From positions 1-64,000 of the forward strand of contig NZ_JASJCS010000009.1 of assembly GCF_030065885.1 (NCBI RefSeq): 64,000 bases of DNA. The letters run 5' to 3'. This stretch comes from Ilumatobacter sp. GTDB taxonomy: Bacteria > Actinomycetota > Acidimicrobiia > Acidimicrobiales > Ilumatobacteraceae. Below, piece after piece: positions 60,639 to 64,000 of the stretch. The translations under genes and the position numbers were made by a program. The notes beneath the pieces are model-generated. The model worked only from the letters and a program-made list of their open reading frames with translations. It was not told where the DNA came from and made no database searches. Positions within the stretch are counted from its first letter, which is position 1; each line of letters begins with the position of its first letter.

Positions 60639-61445
60639 ATGGCCTACGACACCATCCGCTGCGAGCGACGTGACGACGTGCTCGTGATCACGCTCGACCG
60701 ACCCGATCGTCTGAACGCCTGGACTCCGCACATGTCCGAGGAGCAGGCCGATGCCATCGAGGCCGCCAACACCGACCCGGCGGTCGGGGCGATCGTCATG
60801 ACCGGCGCCGGCCGCGGCTTCTGCGCCGGGGCGGACATGGAGGAGACGTTCCAGACCCGGATCGACGGCACCGACCCGGGCGCCGACACCGCCGGCGGGA
60901 GCGGGGGGATGCCGGCTGCGATCGACTGGGTCGGGCTCGTGCGCACGAGCAAGCCGATGGTGGCCGCGGTCAACGGCGCGGCGGTCGGCATCGGCCTGAC
61001 GATGATCCTGCCGTTCGACTACATCGTCGCGTCCGACCGGGCGAAGCTGGGAATGCTGTTCGTCAAGGTCGGACTCGTTCCCGAGCTGGCGAGCACCCAC
61101 TTCCTCGTGCAGCGGATGGGGTTCGGTCGTGCCAGCGAGTTGTGCCTGTCGGGTCGCGTGATCGGTGCCGACGAGGCGGTCGCGAGCGCCCTCGTCGACC
61201 GTGTGGTCGACCACGACGTCGTCGTCGACGAGGCGGTCGGGGTCGCACAGGCGATGGCGGCGAACCCCGACCCCCAGTTGCGCATGATCAAGCAGCTCCT
61301 CACCGAGAACGCCACGGCGACCGATCTCACGGCGGTGCAGGAACGCGAGTCGGAGCTGCTCCGCGAGTGCTGGCGCACCCCCGAGCACGCCGAGGCGGTG
61401 CGCGCGTTCATCGAGAAGCGCCCGCCGTCGTTCGAGCGGCGCTGA
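60639..61445 (+). CDS. Enoyl-CoA hydratase/isomerase family protein
   Basis: 268-aa crotonase fold. The first oxyanion-hole segment is GAGRGFCAGADM (about residues 53-64), and the second VNGAAVGIGLTMILPFDYIVAS (about 113-134). Glu in LVPELAS is placed like a catalytic acid of hydratases. The product adds or removes water on acyl-CoA; substrate unknown. Closeness to convergent box genes hints at the lower aromatic pathway, but the strand is opposite. The ATG at 60639 follows GGGGAG. Confidence 0.9.
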   Translation: MAYDTIRCERRDDVLVITLDRPDRLNAWTPHMSEEQADAIEAANTDPAVGAIVMTGAGRGFCAGADMEETFQTRIDGTDPGADTAGGSGGMPAAIDWVGLVRTSKPMVAAVNGAAVGIGLTMILPFDYIVASDRAKLGMLFVKVGLVPELASTHFLVQRMGFGRASELCLSGRVIGADEAVASALVDRVVDHDVVVDEAVGVAQAMAANPDPQLRMIKQLLTENATATDLTAVQERESELLRECWRTPEHAEAVRAFIEKRPPSFERR

Positions 61446-61540
61446 CCGACACGGCGCGAGCCGTCGACCGGCAGACCCCTCGAGCGTCGCTGCTGGCTGA
61501 CGGCAGCGCTCCGCCGTGACCGGTCGGCACGCCCGCTCGA

Positions 61541-62953
<1,413 letters not shown>

Positions 62954-62954
62954 C

Positions 62955-64000
62955 TCAGACTCGTTTCATGTCGAAGTCGGCTCGCGAACCGGTGCCGTAC
63001 CGGCGCAGCGCGCCGTCGGGACCGACTGCGTTCGGTCGCTGGAACACCCAGTTCTGCCACGCAGTGAGGCGGGCGAAGATCTTGGTCTCGACCGTCTCGG
63101 GCCCGACGAACCGGAGGTTCGCCTCCATCGCTGTCAGCGCGTCGGGCGAGAAGCTCGCCCGCTCGGCGAGCATGACCGGCACCTCGTCGTCCCAGTCGAT
63201 GTCGTCCATCGCGAACGTGACGAGCCCTGCGCGGGCGGCGTCGTCGGCCGTCAGGTCCTTGCCGATCAGCTCGCGGGCGGCTGCGTACTCGTCGTCGCGC
63301 TGCCAGAACCTCGTGGCGAGACGGGAGAGACCGTTCGACATGCGGTACCAACCGACGTTGGCGTCGGTGAGCAGCAGCGACGGCGCCGGCAGGTCGGAAC
63401 CCTCGCGCTCGCCGTCGAGCATGACGGAGCGGTCAGCCGCGATGGCCAGCTCGGCCAGCGTGCCGGCGAAGCAGCTTCCCTCATCGATGAGCGCGACGAC
63501 CGAGCGGGCCGAGAGGTCGAGCCGCTTCAGCGTTCTCGCCCACAGGAGCTGTGTCTCGCGAACCAGCCAGTGCTCGGGCTCGCGCTCGATGACCGCCTCG
63601 GCTGCGACCACCGCATCACTCGACCCGGCGGTGCGGATCGTCCAGCAGCCGATCGCTGGCTCGTTGAACCGGAGATGCAGCATGGCGTGGTCGAGCTCGA
63701 GCGTGGCTCCGATCAGCCAGCAGTCGGCGCCCTCGTCGACGAGCTGCCCGGCGGTCGCAGGCTGCGGCCCGACGGGTCCGCGCACCACGAACTCGGCGAG
63801 GCCGGCGTCGCGATCGACGGTCACGTCGAGGTGGCGCGCCGACAGCGAGCCCTCGTCCACCGACGTGGTCGCCCCGAGCGGCGGCAGGTCGATCCCGATG
63901 CCGTCGTCGGGGCGGTCGGACGCAGCGACGCACAAGGCAGCGCGCTCGGCGACGAGTTGGTCGAAGCCACTCTTCGGCGCGATCGCGTCGACCAGGCGCC
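62955..64000 (-). CDS. boxC: 2,3-epoxybenzoyl-CoA dihydrolase BoxC (3' part, runs off the window)
   Basis: C-terminal 347 codons of the crotonase-fold enzyme that opens the benzoyl-CoA epoxide ring to a semialdehyde acyl-CoA and formate. The frame is open to the window edge (reading RLVDAIAPKSGFDQLVAERAALCVAASDRP), so the start lies outside. Visible segments are VVALIDEGSCFAGTLAELAIAADRSVML (oxyanion-hole region), SNGLSRLATRFW, GLVTFAMDDIDWDDEVPVMLAERASFSPDALTAMEANLRF and WQNWVFQRPNAVGPDGALRRYGTGSRADFDMKRV, all typical of BoxC. It is immediately upstream of boxB. Confidence 0.95.
   Translation of the reverse strand, partial: RLVDAIAPKSGFDQLVAERAALCVAASDRPDDGIGIDLPPLGATTSVDEGSLSARHLDVTVDRDAGLAEFVVRGPVGPQPATAGQLVDEGADCWLIGATLELDHAMLHLRFNEPAIGCWTIRTAGSSDAVVAAEAVIEREPEHWLVRETQLLWARTLKRLDLSARSVVALIDEGSCFAGTLAELAIAADRSVMLDGEREGSDLPAPSLLLTDANVGWYRMSNGLSRLATRFWQRDDEYAAARELIGKDLTADDAARAGLVTFAMDDIDWDDEVPVMLAERASFSPDALTAMEANLRFVGPETVETKIFARLTAWQNWVFQRPNAVGPDGALRRYGTGSRADFDMKRV

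Overview
The window is high-GC DNA from an actinobacterium. Box-type benzoyl-CoA genes, F420-dependent oxidoreductases, LPxTG and Tat-exported proteins, and start codons sitting 6-8 nt below TAnnnT hexamers all fit Actinobacteria. The order Acidimicrobiales (Ilumatobacter-like) is my best guess from gene content; no rRNA is present to confirm it. I found no tRNA, CRISPR array, prophage or intact insertion sequence.

Layout. 1-1.2 kb: the 5' part of katG behind a Fur-family regulator with a palindromic upstream site. 1.3-6.4 kb: a tightly overlapping operon of GlpD, an alkyl-DHAP-synthase-like flavoprotein, a small membrane protein and a glycerol-kinase-like FGGY kinase. 6.4-9.7 kb: two Tat-exported ferritin-like proteins, nested palindromic repeats, a membrane protein and a DUF2855 protein. 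10.2-19.6 kb: one giant modular LPxTG wall protein. 19.7-20.1 kb: RNase P RNA. 20.3-35.4 kb: exported repeat-domain proteins, a YbdK-like ligase, a GT-C glycosyltransferase, a frameshifted MscS channel, a phosphatase/membrane/zinc-ribbon group with a class A PBP, an LLM oxidoreductase, an ECF sigma factor coupled to a membrane sensor, and glgC. 35.5-46.3 kb: lipoprotein-ppc, a SelW-like gene with an in-frame TGA, a cold-shock gene, DUF503, a PhyH oxygenase, and a two-component system next to an ABC exporter. 46.4-52.2 kb: LtrA, a double-length phosphofructokinase, and a DUF2090 aldolase-like gene paired with a PPi-type phosphofructokinase. 52.4-59.8 kb: an accessory block with an LQRxAGN-motif protein, an SDR, a TIR-membrane fusion, and a four-gene ABC/adaptor/lipoprotein cassette fed by a small secreted cysteine peptide. 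60.1-64 kb: an F420/flavin oxidoreductase, an enoyl-CoA hydratase, boxB and a truncated boxC.

Most notable. (1) The gene at 38910-39179 reads as a SelW/Rdx selenoprotein: Cys-Val-Pro-Sec, with a hairpin 11 nt past the UGA that has the geometry of a bacterial SECIS. Ordinary gene calling would break it. (2) The small secreted peptide plus lipoprotein, adaptor, ATPase and permease at 56.1-59.6 kb resembles a lactococcin-972-type bacteriocin export or immunity locus, but the peptide is not one I recognise. (3) An identical 14-bp imperfect palindrome lies exactly 24 bp upstream of the proposed -10 of both phosphofructokinase transcription units, pointing to shared control of glycolysis. (4) Fourteen genes start 6-8 nt below a TAnnnT hexamer, suggesting widespread leaderless transcription.
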